Source: Sternotherus odoratus
Lineage: Eukaryota; Chordata; Testudines; Kinosternidae
Assembly (NCBI GenBank): GCA_032164245.1
Contig: JAVMKO010000005.1
Coordinates: forward strand, 57,893,442 to 57,957,441
Length of the DNA stretch: 64,000 nucleotides
Reading direction: 5' to 3'
The notes under the pieces were generated by a model that saw nothing but the letters and a program-made list of their open reading frames with translations, did no database searches and was not told the origin of the DNA. This document shows, in pieces, positions 25,076-35,000 of this stretch (position 1 is its first letter; every line of letters starts with the position of its first letter). The translations under genes and the position numbers were made by a program.

Positions 25076-25364
25076 CAGGGCCAGCGCTAGCCAATAGGCA
25101 ACCTAGGTGGCCGCTTAGGGCAGCAGCCTTTGGGGGCCGGCAAACTGCTGACCTCGGTGGCAATTCAGCGGCAGCTCAACACCACCAAAGCTGTTGGTGG
25201 CAATTCAGTGGCGCTCTCGGATTTCAATGCCGGTGGCAATTTGGTGGCAGCTCAACGCCACTGATGCCACCGGTGGGATTTTGGCAGTGGCAGCTTAGCT
25301 TCTCTGCCTTTTTTTTTTTTCTTCTTCGCCACTTAAGGCAGCAAAAAAGCTGGCGCCACTCCTG
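25076..25364. mobile_element. hAT MITE, complete (second family)
   Basis: Starts CAGGGCCAGCGC and ends with the complement of CAGGAGTGGCGCC. A perfect 8-bp target duplication, acaatgcc, lies at 25068-25075 and 25365-25372. Near the left end, taggtggccgcttagggcag resembles the right end of the fossil hAT at 17090-17146 (ctaggcggtcgcttagggtg in complement). It could therefore have been mobilised by a related transposase. Confidence 0.9.
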
Positions 25365-25372
25365 ACAATGCC

Positions 25373-26291
25373 ACCTTTATAATTTAGACTTTCAGTTCTG
25401 TGCAGCGGGTACTGCATCTTCCTTCTAGTTTTGCATTGCAACAACTACCTGAATGCAAACAAAAACTTGATGCATAGTGGAGAGAAATTAAGTTGTAGCA
25501 GCTCACGTGTTGAATATCAGAAATGGACCCAAACTTTTCAATTCTGAGGTGATCAGATCCAGGTTTGTGGTTTGGGCCTAACGCTAGTTAACATTAAAAA
25601 TTATTGAAGCAAAAATTGGTTTTAGAGTTTCATTAGTGGAAATAAGTCTTTTAATAACAAATCTTAACATTTCAGATTCATTGGGAACTGCTAAACAACG
25701 AAGCCCTTTCTTGTTTAACAATAATACTGCTCATCCAGATGCCAGTAATTAAGTAAAAGAGTGTATCATCTTGATTGCCCAGTGGTTGGTAATCAGTACA
25801 GAGCTAAAGATTGCTTTATAAACAGCAGTTGGTGTATATTAGACTTTCTTTGAATGAGCTGCAAACTGTTTGAGCATAACAGACACAGAAGGACAGCTAA
25901 GCAGCAATCCGCCTGCAAATTAGAAGCACAAGTGTTGTGTTAGGGAAGGTGAGAAGAGGTGGTGATCTGTCTGTTCCAGGGAATTCATTACATGCCTGCA
26001 CATCCCTAGTAGGGTGATAAGGAAGATTTGTGTGAGAGATTTGCAATTCTGTTTACTTTCAGAGTTGTAAATCAGCTATACTGTCCTCTGTTAAGAGTAT
26101 AGTCTGGCAAAAATAGACCGTCTTAATGGCTATGCCCAAACTTTAATGTTTTTTGTGCTCTTAGAAAATTTGTACTAAAGTCACCTCCCTCATAGGGGCA
26201 AAGGGCCTGAATAATCTGTGCGCCTTCAATTTTTGTGTCATAAAAGGTAATTAATAAAGCATAACGGACTGCAAAAATGTCTAGGACATAC
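25373..26291. other. Intronic or flanking DNA left of the CR1
   Basis: No gene or repeat recognised. The CR1 leader begins where the tttataaagcag text starts. Confidence 0.4.
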
Positions 26292-26764
26292 TTTATAAAG
26301 CAGCCAGCAAGCGACCAGGGCTGCTAACAGGGGAGTTGTGAGAGGGAGTTCTCCAGGTGAAGAAGGAGCAGATACAGGACCCTTGGGGTAAGTGGCTGTG
26401 TGTTTGGGGGTACTGGCTGTGTGCTGAGCTTGTGTTTCTGTCTGTTTGTTTGAGTGTTTGTTTGCAGGACCATCTGCTCTGGCTGGCAGTTGGTGTGACC
26501 TTTAGAAGCCTCTGTCCATTGGCTGAGCCTTAATCAGGGGGTGGGGCTAATCAGGAAGGCCAGGGCTTTATAAAGCAGCCAGCAAGCGACCAGAGAGCTT
26601 GTGACCAGGGCTGCTAACAGGGGAGTTGTGAGAGGGAGTTAGGAAGGGGAGTGGGAAGCAGGGGAGGCCTAACTGTCACTCTTTAAATCCTGTCCCTTAA
26701 ACTATAAACTATAGTCTAAACTCCCTCATTTAAACATTCCTATTAACCTACATCACTGTTAGAG
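26292..26764 (+). promoter_or_regulatory. CR1 5' leader/promoter region with tandem duplication
   Basis: The text ctttataaagcagccagcaa begins at 26291 and again at 26566, a period of about 275 bp, and both copies continue with ggctgctaacaggggagttg. The right copy has an extra 15 bases (agagcttgtgaccag) after the first 25. The spacing suggests tandem promoter units, as some LINEs have. Promoter activity is inferred; the duplication is seen directly. Confidence 0.65.
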
Positions 26765-27688
26765 ATGGAGGCAGAAGCCCAGCAGCAGAGTGGGGGCTAT
26801 CCAGTTTATTGCACTCAATGTAGCATGTATGACTATCTGCCCTATGGGCCGGTGGCGTATGTGTGCATTCGGTGCAAGGAGCTCCTGGCCCTCAGAGACC
26901 GTGTACGGGCTTTGGAGGCCAGGGTGGCGGAACTGGAGGAGCAAAGGGAGGCAGAGAGGTATGTTGACGAGACTTTCAGGGACATGGTAGGCTTGTCCCA
27001 CCTCCAGTCAGACAGCCCCTGTGTTGTTGGGGAGGATGAAAGGCCTCGGGAAGGAGAGCAGTCAACGGGAGCAGAGGGAAACCTTCCCACAGCTGGGACC
27101 CTCCTTCCAGGTGACGGTGGGGTGTCCCCTTGCACAGAGGTCACCTCTCCAGGGGAGGGAACTCCAATTATTAGGAAACGGCAGCTGTTAGTAATGGGAG
27201 ATTCGATCATAAGAAATATAGATAGCTGGGTTTGTGATGATCGGGAGAACCGTATGGTGACTTGCCTGCCTGGTGCAAAGGTTGTGGATCTATCGAGGCA
27301 TCTAGATAGACTTATGAGTAGTGCTGGGGAGGAGCCGGTGGTCGTGGTACATGTAGGTACCAACGACATAGGGAAGGGTAGGAGAGATGTCCTGGAGGCC
27401 AAATTTAGGTTGCTAGGAAAGAGGTTGAAATCCAGGACATCTATGGTGGCTTTCTCAGAAATGCTTCCAGTTCCACGCGCAGGGCCAGGTAGGCAGGCAG
27501 AGCTTCAGAGTCTCAATGCGTGGATGAGACGATGGTGTAGAGAGGAAGGGTTCAGATTTATTAGGAACTGGGGAAACTTTTGGGATAGGGGGAGCCTATA
27601 CAGGAAGGATGGGCTCCACCTAAACCAAAGTGGAACCAGGCTGCTGGCACTAAACATTAAAAAGGTTGCAGAGCAGTTTTTAAACTAA
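26765..27688 (+). CDS. CR1 ORF1 protein (zinc-ribbon-like, coiled coil, SGNH esterase domain)
   Basis: This 307-residue protein starts at ATG 26765 in agagatggagg. Residues 16/19 and 34/37 form two CxxC pairs, consistent with a small zinc-binding knuckle. A charged stretch at about 38-65 (VRALEARVAELEEQREAE) is a likely coiled coil. From about 140 a GDSL/SGNH-type hydrolase domain follows: GDSI with Ser147, VGTND with Asn200, and DGLHLN with Asp282 and His285, so all four block residues are present. CR1-family ORF1 proteins are known to carry such an esterase domain; they are thought to bind the element's RNA. ORF1 ends 107 bp before the first ATG of ORF2, in a different frame. Confidence 0.9.
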   Translation: MEAEAQQQSGGYPVYCTQCSMYDYLPYGPVAYVCIRCKELLALRDRVRALEARVAELEEQREAERYVDETFRDMVGLSHLQSDSPCVVGEDERPREGEQSTGAEGNLPTAGTLLPGDGGVSPCTEVTSPGEGTPIIRKRQLLVMGDSIIRNIDSWVCDDRENRMVTCLPGAKVVDLSRHLDRLMSSAGEEPVVVVHVGTNDIGKGRRDVLEAKFRLLGKRLKSRTSMVAFSEMLPVPRAGPGRQAELQSLNAWMRRWCREEGFRFIRNWGNFWDRGSLYRKDGLHLNQSGTRLLALNIKKVAEQFLN

Positions 27689-27795
27689 GAGATGGGGGAA
27701 AGCCGATTGCTGCAGAGGAGCACGTGGATCGGATAGAGACTTCTCTTACAGGAGGGTCTGTCGTTAGAGATTCTCTAGGTTTTAGACAGGAAAGG

Positions 27796-30693
27796 ATGGA
27801 AAAGGATAAAGGAGGGGCCAGATCAGATGAGAAATTTTCACATAAAGAATCTGACACACCAGGGAAGAGCAGACAGATAAACGGTGACCAGTTTTTAAAG
27901 TGCTTGTACACAAATGCCAGAAGTCTAAATAATAAGATGGGTGAACTAGAGTGCCTCGTGTTAGAGGAGGATATTGACATAATAGGCATCACAGAAACAT
28001 GGTGGACCGAGGACAATCAATGGGACACAATCATTCCAGGGTATAAAATATATCGGAAGGACAGAATAGGTCGTGGGGGCGGGGGAGTGGCACTTTATGT
28101 AAAAGATAGTGTAGAATCAAATGAAGTAAAAATCTTAAATGAATCCACATGTTCCATAGAATCACTATGGATAGTAATTTCATGCTCTAATAAGAACATA
28201 ACAATAGGGCTCTATTATCGACCACCTGATCAGGACAGTGATAGGGATGACGAAATGCTAAGGGAGATTAGAGAGGCTGTCAAAATAAAGAACCCAATAA
28301 TAGTGGGAGACTTCAATTATCCCAACATTGACTGGGTACATGTCACCTCAGGACGAAATGCAGAGATGAAATTTCTTGATACTTTAAATGACTGCTTCTT
28401 GGAGCAGCTGGTACAGGAAACCACAAGGGGAGAGGCAACTCTAGATTTAGTCCTGAGTGGAGCGCAGGATCTGGTTCAAGAGTTAACTATAAAAGGACCG
28501 CTGGGAAATAGTCACCATAATATAATAACATTTAACATTCCTATGGTGGGAATAACACCTCAGAAGCCCAACACTGGGGCATTTAATTTCAAAAAGGGGA
28601 ACTATGCAAGAATGAGGGGGTTAGTTAAACGGAAATTAAAAGGTAAAGTGACTAAAGTGAAATCCCTGCAAGCTGCATGGACTCTCTTCAAAGATACCAT
28701 AATAAAGGCCCAACTCAAATGTATACCCCAAATTAAAAAACAACGCCAGAAAACTAAAAAAGAGCCACCGTGGCTTAACAGCCAAGTAAAAGAAGCAGTG
28801 AGAGAGAAAAAGGCATCATTTAAAAAGTGGAAGTCTAATCCTAGTGAGGTAAATAGAAAGGAGCATAAGCACTGCCAAATAAAGTGTAAGAATGTAATAA
28901 GAAAAGCTAAAATGGAGTTTGAAGAACAGCTAGCCAAAAACTCAAAAGGTAATAACAAAATGTTTTTTAAATATGTCAGAAGCAGGAAGCCTGCTAAACA
29001 ACCAGTGGGGCCCCTGGATGACAGAGATACAAAAGGAGCACTTAAAGATGACAGAGTCATTGCAGAGAAACTAAATGAATTCTTTGCTTCAGTCTTCACG
29101 GCTGAGGACGTTAGGGAGATTCCTAAACCTGAGCTGTCTTTTGTAGGTGACAAATCTGAGGTATTGTCACAAATTGAAGTATCAGTAGAGGAGGTTCTGG
29201 AACTCATTGATAAACTTAACTGTAACAAGTCACCGGGACCAGATGGCATTCACCCAAGAGTTCTGAAAGAACTCAAATGTGAAATTGCGGCACTATTAAC
29301 GAGGGTTTGTAACCTATCCTTTAAATTGGCTACTGTGCCCAGTGACTGGAAGATAGCTAATGTAACGCCAATATTTAAAAAGGGCTCTAGAGGTGATCCT
29401 GGCAATTACAGACCAGTCAGTCTAACGTCCGTACCGGGAAAATTAGTTGAAACAATAGTAAAGAATAAAATTGTCAGACACATAGAAGAGCATAAATTGT
29501 TGGGCAAAAGTCAACATGGTTTCTGCAAAGGGAAATCGTGTCTTACTAATCTATTAGAGTTCTTTGAAGGGGTCAGCAAACATGTGGACAAGGGGGATCC
29601 GGTGGACATAGTGTACTTAGATTTCCAGAAAGCCTTTGACAAGGTCCCTCACCAAAGGCTCTTACGTAAATTAAGCTGCCATGGGATAAGAGGGAAGATC
29701 TTCTCATGGATTGAAAACTGGTTAAAAGACAGGGAACAAAGGGTAGGAATAAATGGAACTTTTTCAGAATGGAGAGGGGTAACTAGTGGTGTTCCCCAAG
29801 GGTCAGTCCTGGGACCGATCCTATTCAACTTATTTATAAATTATTTGGAGGAAGGGGTAAACAGTGATGTGGCAAAGTTTGCAGATGATACTAAACTGCT
29901 CAAAGTAGTAAGGACCAAAGCAGACTGTGAAGAACTTCAAAAAGATCTCACTAAACTAAGTGATTGGGCAACAAAATGGCAAATGAAATTTAATGTGGAT
30001 AAATGTAAAGTAATGCACATTGGAAAAAATAACCCCAACTATACATACAATATGATGGGGGCTAATTTAGCTACAACCAATCAGGAAAAAGACCTGGGAG
30101 TCATTGTGGATAGTTCTCTGAAGGCATCCACGCAGTGTGCAGCGGCAGTCAAAAAAGCAAACAGGATGTTAGGAATCATTAAAAAAGGGATAGAGAATAA
30201 GTCGGAGAATATCTTATTGCCCTTATACAAATCCATGGTGCGCCCACATCTAGAATACTGCGTACAGATGTGGTCTCCTCATCTCAAAAAGGATATACTG
30301 GCACTAGAAAAGGTTCAGAGAAGGGCAACTAAAATGATTAGGGGTTTGGAACGGGTCCCATATGAAGAGAGATTAAAGAGGCTAGGACTTTTTAGCTTGG
30401 AAAAGAGGAGACTAAGGGGGGATATGATAGAGGTATATAAAATTATGAGTGGTGTGGAGGAAGTAAATAAGGAAAAGTTATTTACTTGTTCCCAAAATAG
30501 AAGAACTAGGGGCCACTCAATGAAATTGGCGTGCAGCAGGTTTAAAACAAATAAAAGGAAGTTCTTCTTCACACAGCGCACAGTCAACCTGTGGAACTCC
30601 TTACCTGAGGAGGCTGTGAAGGCTAGGACTATAACAGGGTTTAAAAGAGAGCTGGATAAATTCATGGAGGCTAAGTCCATAAATGGCTATTAG
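27796..30693 (+). CDS. CR1 ORF2 protein: endonuclease-reverse transcriptase
   Basis: From the first ATG the product is 965 residues; the same frame is open from 27661, so an earlier non-ATG start cannot be excluded. The N-terminal endonuclease has LYTNARSLNNK, ITETWW (Glu67), VGDFNYPNIDW and a C-terminal LGNSHHN. The reverse transcriptase has NYRPVSLTS, VYLDFQKAFDKVPH (Asp609), SGVPQGSVLGPILF and FADDTK (Asp697-Asp698), followed by the thumb region and the CR1 C-terminal part (RPHLEYCVQMWSPH, RGDMIEVYKIMSG, LPEEAVKA). It makes DNA copies of CR1 RNA at nicked genomic sites. Odd points are His240 where the family has the Asp of 'SDH', and INYL where INDL is usual. Otherwise it is intact. Confidence 0.93.
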   Translation: MEKDKGGARSDEKFSHKESDTPGKSRQINGDQFLKCLYTNARSLNNKMGELECLVLEEDIDIIGITETWWTEDNQWDTIIPGYKIYRKDRIGRGGGGVALYVKDSVESNEVKILNESTCSIESLWIVISCSNKNITIGLYYRPPDQDSDRDDEMLREIREAVKIKNPIIVGDFNYPNIDWVHVTSGRNAEMKFLDTLNDCFLEQLVQETTRGEATLDLVLSGAQDLVQELTIKGPLGNSHHNIITFNIPMVGITPQKPNTGAFNFKKGNYARMRGLVKRKLKGKVTKVKSLQAAWTLFKDTIIKAQLKCIPQIKKQRQKTKKEPPWLNSQVKEAVREKKASFKKWKSNPSEVNRKEHKHCQIKCKNVIRKAKMEFEEQLAKNSKGNNKMFFKYVRSRKPAKQPVGPLDDRDTKGALKDDRVIAEKLNEFFASVFTAEDVREIPKPELSFVGDKSEVLSQIEVSVEEVLELIDKLNCNKSPGPDGIHPRVLKELKCEIAALLTRVCNLSFKLATVPSDWKIANVTPIFKKGSRGDPGNYRPVSLTSVPGKLVETIVKNKIVRHIEEHKLLGKSQHGFCKGKSCLTNLLEFFEGVSKHVDKGDPVDIVYLDFQKAFDKVPHQRLLRKLSCHGIRGKIFSWIENWLKDREQRVGINGTFSEWRGVTSGVPQGSVLGPILFNLFINYLEEGVNSDVAKFADDTKLLKVVRTKADCEELQKDLTKLSDWATKWQMKFNVDKCKVMHIGKNNPNYTYNMMGANLATTNQEKDLGVIVDSSLKASTQCAAAVKKANRMLGIIKKGIENKSENILLPLYKSMVRPHLEYCVQMWSPHLKKDILALEKVQRRATKMIRGLERVPYEERLKRLGLFSLEKRRLRGDMIEVYKIMSGVEEVNKEKLFTCSQNRRTRGHSMKLACSRFKTNKRKFFFTQRTVNLWNSLPEEAVKARTITGFKRELDKFMEAKSINGY

Positions 30694-30906
30694 CCGGGAT
30701 GGGTAATGAATGGTGTCCCTAGCCTCTGTCTGTCAGAGGGGGGTGATGGATGGCAGGAGAGAGATCGCTCGATCATACCTGTTAGGTTCACTCACTCCGG
30801 GGCACCTGGCATTGGCCACTGTCGGTAGACAGGATGCTGGGCTAGATGGACCTTTGGTCTGACCCAGTATGGCCGTTCTTATGTTCTTATGTTCTTATGT
30901 TATGTT
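30694..30906 (+). repeat. CR1 3' UTR and terminal octamer-like repeats
   Basis: After the ORF2 stop the 3' UTR carries tgggctagatggacctttgg and gacccagtatggccgttctt, which appear reversed in the older tail at 37375. The end has about three units of TTATGTTC. This 3' end is the site from which CR1 reverse transcription starts. Confidence 0.85.
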
Positions 30907-31019
30907 ACTTATGGCTAACAACTTTCTTGTAGGAAATTGTGTTGAAATGAATTTTTGTCATTCATCTTTGTATCTATTTTTAACGGATGCCTCCATTACT
31001 GCAGTATCTGAGTGGCTCA

Positions 31020-31395
31020 ATCTTTGATTTATTTACTCTTATAACACCCATGTGAGGTAGGAAGGTGCTATTCTCATTCTATAGATGGGAAGCTGAGGCA
31101 GAGGAAGACAGGGCATATCTGCATAGTGTGGCAATTCAAGCAGTGTGGGTGTGATTTCTAAAGCACGCTGTGTTGTGCACTAATTGGTTCGCATAGACCC
31201 TCTGGTGCATACAGAAAGTTCCCTAGTTCAAAGTGCTCTAGGGAACTTCTAGTGGACTTTACAAATCACACGCTTATTGTTCACATTGCGTCGCTGTACA
31301 GATGTGCCATGGTCACAAAGACAGGTAGAGTTGGGAATTGACCTGTCTCCCCCAAATCCTTGGCTGAGCATCCCTACCCTTGGACAGATTCCTCT
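31020..31395 (-). mobile_element. MIR/CORE-SINE split by a MITE
   Basis: The left part (31020-31110) reads gtgaggtaggaaggtgctat and gatgggaagctgaggcagag; the right part (31310-31395) reads gtcacaaagacaggtagag and ttgggaattgacctg. Joined, they follow a reversed MIR. The MITE at 31111-31309 separates them. Confidence 0.65.
31111..31309. mobile_element. Palindromic DNA-transposon MITE inside a MIR
   Basis: The ends ggcatatctgcatag and (complement) ggcacatctgtacag form imperfect inverted repeats of about 24 bp. The interior also folds back (caaagtgctctag/ctagttc region). Ends are estimates because no unambiguous target duplication is seen. Confidence 0.55.
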
Positions 31396-31429
31396 CACCC
31401 TATAATATATGACGATCTGGCAGTGTCTG

Positions 31430-31735
31430 AACTTACAAGACAGCGTGCTGACACACTCTCAGTACCCCAAAAACCCACTCTCTCTCCCCCCGCATACACA
31501 CAACATACCCGCTGTCACATTCCACCCCATCCCGTGCATTTGAAAAGCACCCACTTGAACGCTGGGATAGCTGCCCATAATGCACTGCTCCCAGTACCGC
31601 TTCAAGTGCCACAAATGTGGCCACGCCAGTGCGCTTGCAGCTGTCAGTGTGGACAGACTGCGGCGCTTTCTCTACTGCGCTCTCCAAAGGCTGGCTTAAC
31701 TCAAAGTGCTCTACGTTTGCAACTGTAGCCAAGGT
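31430..31735. mobile_element. Harbinger-like element fragment
   Basis: The segments gctgggatagctgcccataa, cagctgtcagtgtggacaga and gcaactgtagccaaggtct resemble the inner and right-terminal text of a turtle Harbinger-type family. The left terminus is not evident. Open frames on both strands here are not genes. Confidence 0.45.
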
Positions 31736-31751
31736 CTAAAAGTAAATAATG

Positions 31752-32013
31752 CCTAGGCTTGGTCTACAGTTCCAACTTATGTTGGTATAACTACATCGCT
31801 CATGGGTATGGAAAATCCAAACCTTTATGCAACGTAGTTATACCATCCTGACCCATGGTGTAGAAAGTGCTATGTTGAAGCAAGGACTTCTCCCGTTGAC
31901 ATAGCTACTGCTTTTTGTGGAGGTGGAGTACCTATGCCAACTCCCATCATCATGAAGTGCTACAGGGCATGGCTGTGCTGGTGCACTACAGCGCTCTAAG
32001 TGTAGACAAGCCT
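31752..32013. mobile_element. Harbinger-like MITE
   Basis: It starts ggcttggtctaca and ends agtgtagacaagcc; these are imperfect inverted repeats. An internal pair (tataactacatcg and acgtagttata) also folds. The precise target duplication is not clear. Confidence 0.6.
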
Positions 32014-35000
32014 GTAGGCTCCTAAGTTACTTAGGTGTTTTTCAAACTTTTATATGCTCAGATATCACAACGCTTTGTACAGTTTAAGAATCCGAGTACA
32101 TAGGAAGCTATGGGTACAGTAGTAGAATTGAGGCTTTTTTAGATGTGTGTTTCTTGATCAAATAATTGAAGTAGAAATATATTGGAATTCCTCTTTTAGA
32201 GTATAATTTCTTTTTGATTTCAAAGAACAACTTGCTAAGTGTGTGGAAGGACACCTTAACTACATCTAAGTTGGTACAATGAAACAGTTTGAAACTTTAT
32301 TTCAACTTGCATTAGGTTGGAATGGCTCTGTTGGGGTTTGCTAAGAGGCAGCCTCTGTATTCTAGTCACAGTTTATAATGTCCAAAAGAAAAACTGTGAT
32401 GAATATAAAAGCTTCTTGATTTGCCCCACATAACTTCTCAAAGGTCTCTTTGTGAAATATTTTTCATCAGCTTCGCTAGTTCTTATAAACTTGCTTCTTA
32501 GAAAGGTAGAGGGAAATATTCATTAACAAAACCTTGTCACTTTTAGTAAACACTTGGGGCAGGATTTTCAAAGGAGCCTAAGGGAGTTAGACACCCAGAT
32601 CCCACTGAAATTCACCAAGCTCCCCTAGACTTGTTTGAACACCCCAGACTTCATCCATTTACTTTCATTATTTGCAAGATAATGAGCTAATACGTCTCCT
32701 GTTATAGACAGTTTAGATAATTTAAAAGGTGTGTTTTTGTTTTTGGTATTCTTTGGAGGTATCATCATGCATCATATCATTAGGTCACACACTGTTGGGT
32801 TCTGTATTATTAGAAATTTAGATATATGCCTTTCCACATCATGTGCCCTCTATGAATATGCAGTAGGTATCTGATCCAAAACACAAACTGAAGGCAGCAG
32901 TGTATGTGGTATCTGTAAACCAGCTGTTTGTATACTAGAATTACATTAGGCAGTTCAGCAATATATCTACTTTATATATAAATCTGAAACTTTTGTGGCT
33001 GTTTCTGAATGAGAGACTGTCCCGTGTTTTCATTTTCTTAGCTCTTTTGATATTTCATTCAACTGTGAAAGTGAAATTAATTTCTGTACAGATTTGTCCT
33101 TTTTCTGCTGTATTGCCCAATACACTTGTTGTTTCCTTTTTCTAACAGAGCTTGAAATTAACAATTTTTTAAAAGTATTTACTGGGTTGCGTACCATCCC
33201 TGTTCACTAAGGTCTGAAAAAAATCATCTATTTTTTGTCTGTTGCTACAGAACACAAAACATTTTTGCATAGATCCCAAGTAAAAAATAATAAATCAATT
33301 ATGCATTTTGTGTTGGCACTAATTGCTTTGTGGTGACTAATTGAGATACATAAACACGCACACACACACATAGTGTATATTTATATATATGTATATTTAG
33401 ATCCCAGTTGTAATTTCCCCCATCAAACGATAACAATTTGGAGATAGAAAACACTTCACAGTCTAAATTTAAATATAATAATTCCTCTATAAAAACCAGT
33501 GCAAGATCTCTATCCTTTCTCAGTGATAAACATGAAACTTGTTCAGTTTAAAAGAGAAAAACCACTTTTTTTAACTTCCAGTGCTGCAAACTTAACCTTG
33601 GATCTGATTATCAAGCTGATTTTCCTTTGGCCTTCGAATATAGTCACTGGTAATAAAGATTCTGCAATCAAAAATTAGCTGACAATTTTGTTCCTGATGC
33701 AGGAGCCAGAATAGACTCCAGCTCTCTCACTAGGTATTTTGATTCTGCAGGGCTAATACTAGTAAAAATTGCTATTAATTTATTTATTGTTAGGAAAGTA
33801 GGCACTGATCGCTCAAACCTACAGAGAGAAGATAGGTGATGTTAGAATGTCACTGTCTTATATAGGGATTTTTCTTACACTAAGTGATGGTTTACTAAAA
33901 AGAGTCAGAGCTGCTTTTTATTGTGGATTTTATGGTGTTTCTTTTAGGAAGAGATACTCTTACTGATATTTGCTTTTAAATGCCACATAAAGAGCATCAT
34001 TTTGCAAAGCAGTGATAACTTGTGGGAAAGAAAAAGACTAAAACTTGTGAAGAGTTGGTGCTGAAAAAAAGCACTCCTTGAGGAAGAATAGGAAATATTG
34101 GGTTAGGTTGGGGGGGAGGAGGGAATGTTCAAAGCTGAAGAAGAACTCTTTGTGACTAAGAGTAATTTTGTAAAAAATAATTTTTCTGTGGCTATTGATT
34201 AGATTGAGTTAGATAGTTTCAAGGATAACGAAGGTGGGGAGAAGAGGGAAGGAGCTTCATGGCATTGTGCATAGTTAATTTTTCACCCAGAAATCATTAT
34301 CTTTTTCTTAAATACATTTTATTTACTTTTGTGTTCAATATTTCTACTGCAAACATAGATCTGTGGTGAGAGACCTATTAGAGACCATTGAAAACATCAA
34401 TTCTAATTGTTAGTACATTCTAGGCAGGCCCGCTAATAAAGTATCTGGTGGTGAGTACTATATGCAAAAGGTCAACAACTAAGAATGACAAAATACTGTG
34501 ACCTATATTTTGAAATGTGGCCCGTGATTTTTAGGTATCGAAGGAGCCTGATTTTTCAGAAAGCCCTGATCACCCATCCTCTGAGAATCAGGCCCATCCA
34601 TCTAAGGCATCTCATCGTGGGCACTTAAAATCACTTATCACTTAATGAAAATTTTGGCCCTTGATCTTCTGTACAGTAAGAATGTAAACTCATTGATTTT
34701 AGATGTAGGCCCCAGTCCTGCTAACTTTCACACATGTGAGTAACTTCTTGAATGAGAAAAGTTACATGCATAAATGTTAGCAGAGTCAGGCTGATAATTT
34801 GTGTGAAGGATTCCTCAAGAATGAACAGGTTTTTTTCTAGTTAATAGTTTGAATATTTGATATGGAAATGTAAATGACTGAAATACTTTGCATCAGGTCT
34901 TCTGTTTAACATTATACTTTTCTTACTGTAAACTAATGAATTACAGCATGATTACACAGCACATAATTAACTTTGTAATTAATATGCAACTGCCACTTAA

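Larger units (their letters stand above)
26292..30906 (+). mobile_element. Near-complete CR1 non-LTR retrotransposon
   Basis: A 4.6-kb unit with a GC-rich leader of about 470 bp, ORF1, a short gap, ORF2, a 3' UTR with the CR1-typical segment ctagatggacctttggtctg, and a terminal run of TTATGTTC-like units (30876-30906). Both ORFs are open throughout, rare for CR1, whose copies are usually cut at the 5' end, so this copy is young. The exact 5' boundary is inferred from the first copy of the duplicated leader. I could not identify a target duplication, which CR1 elements often lack. Confidence 0.9.

Noticed and set aside
24997..25365. 122-codon plus-strand frame
   Set aside because: Coincides with the MITE at 25076-25364.
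26842..27402. 186-codon minus-strand frame
   Set aside because: Antisense shadow of CR1 ORF1.
28602..29249. 215-codon minus-strand frame
   Set aside because: Antisense shadow of CR1 ORF2.
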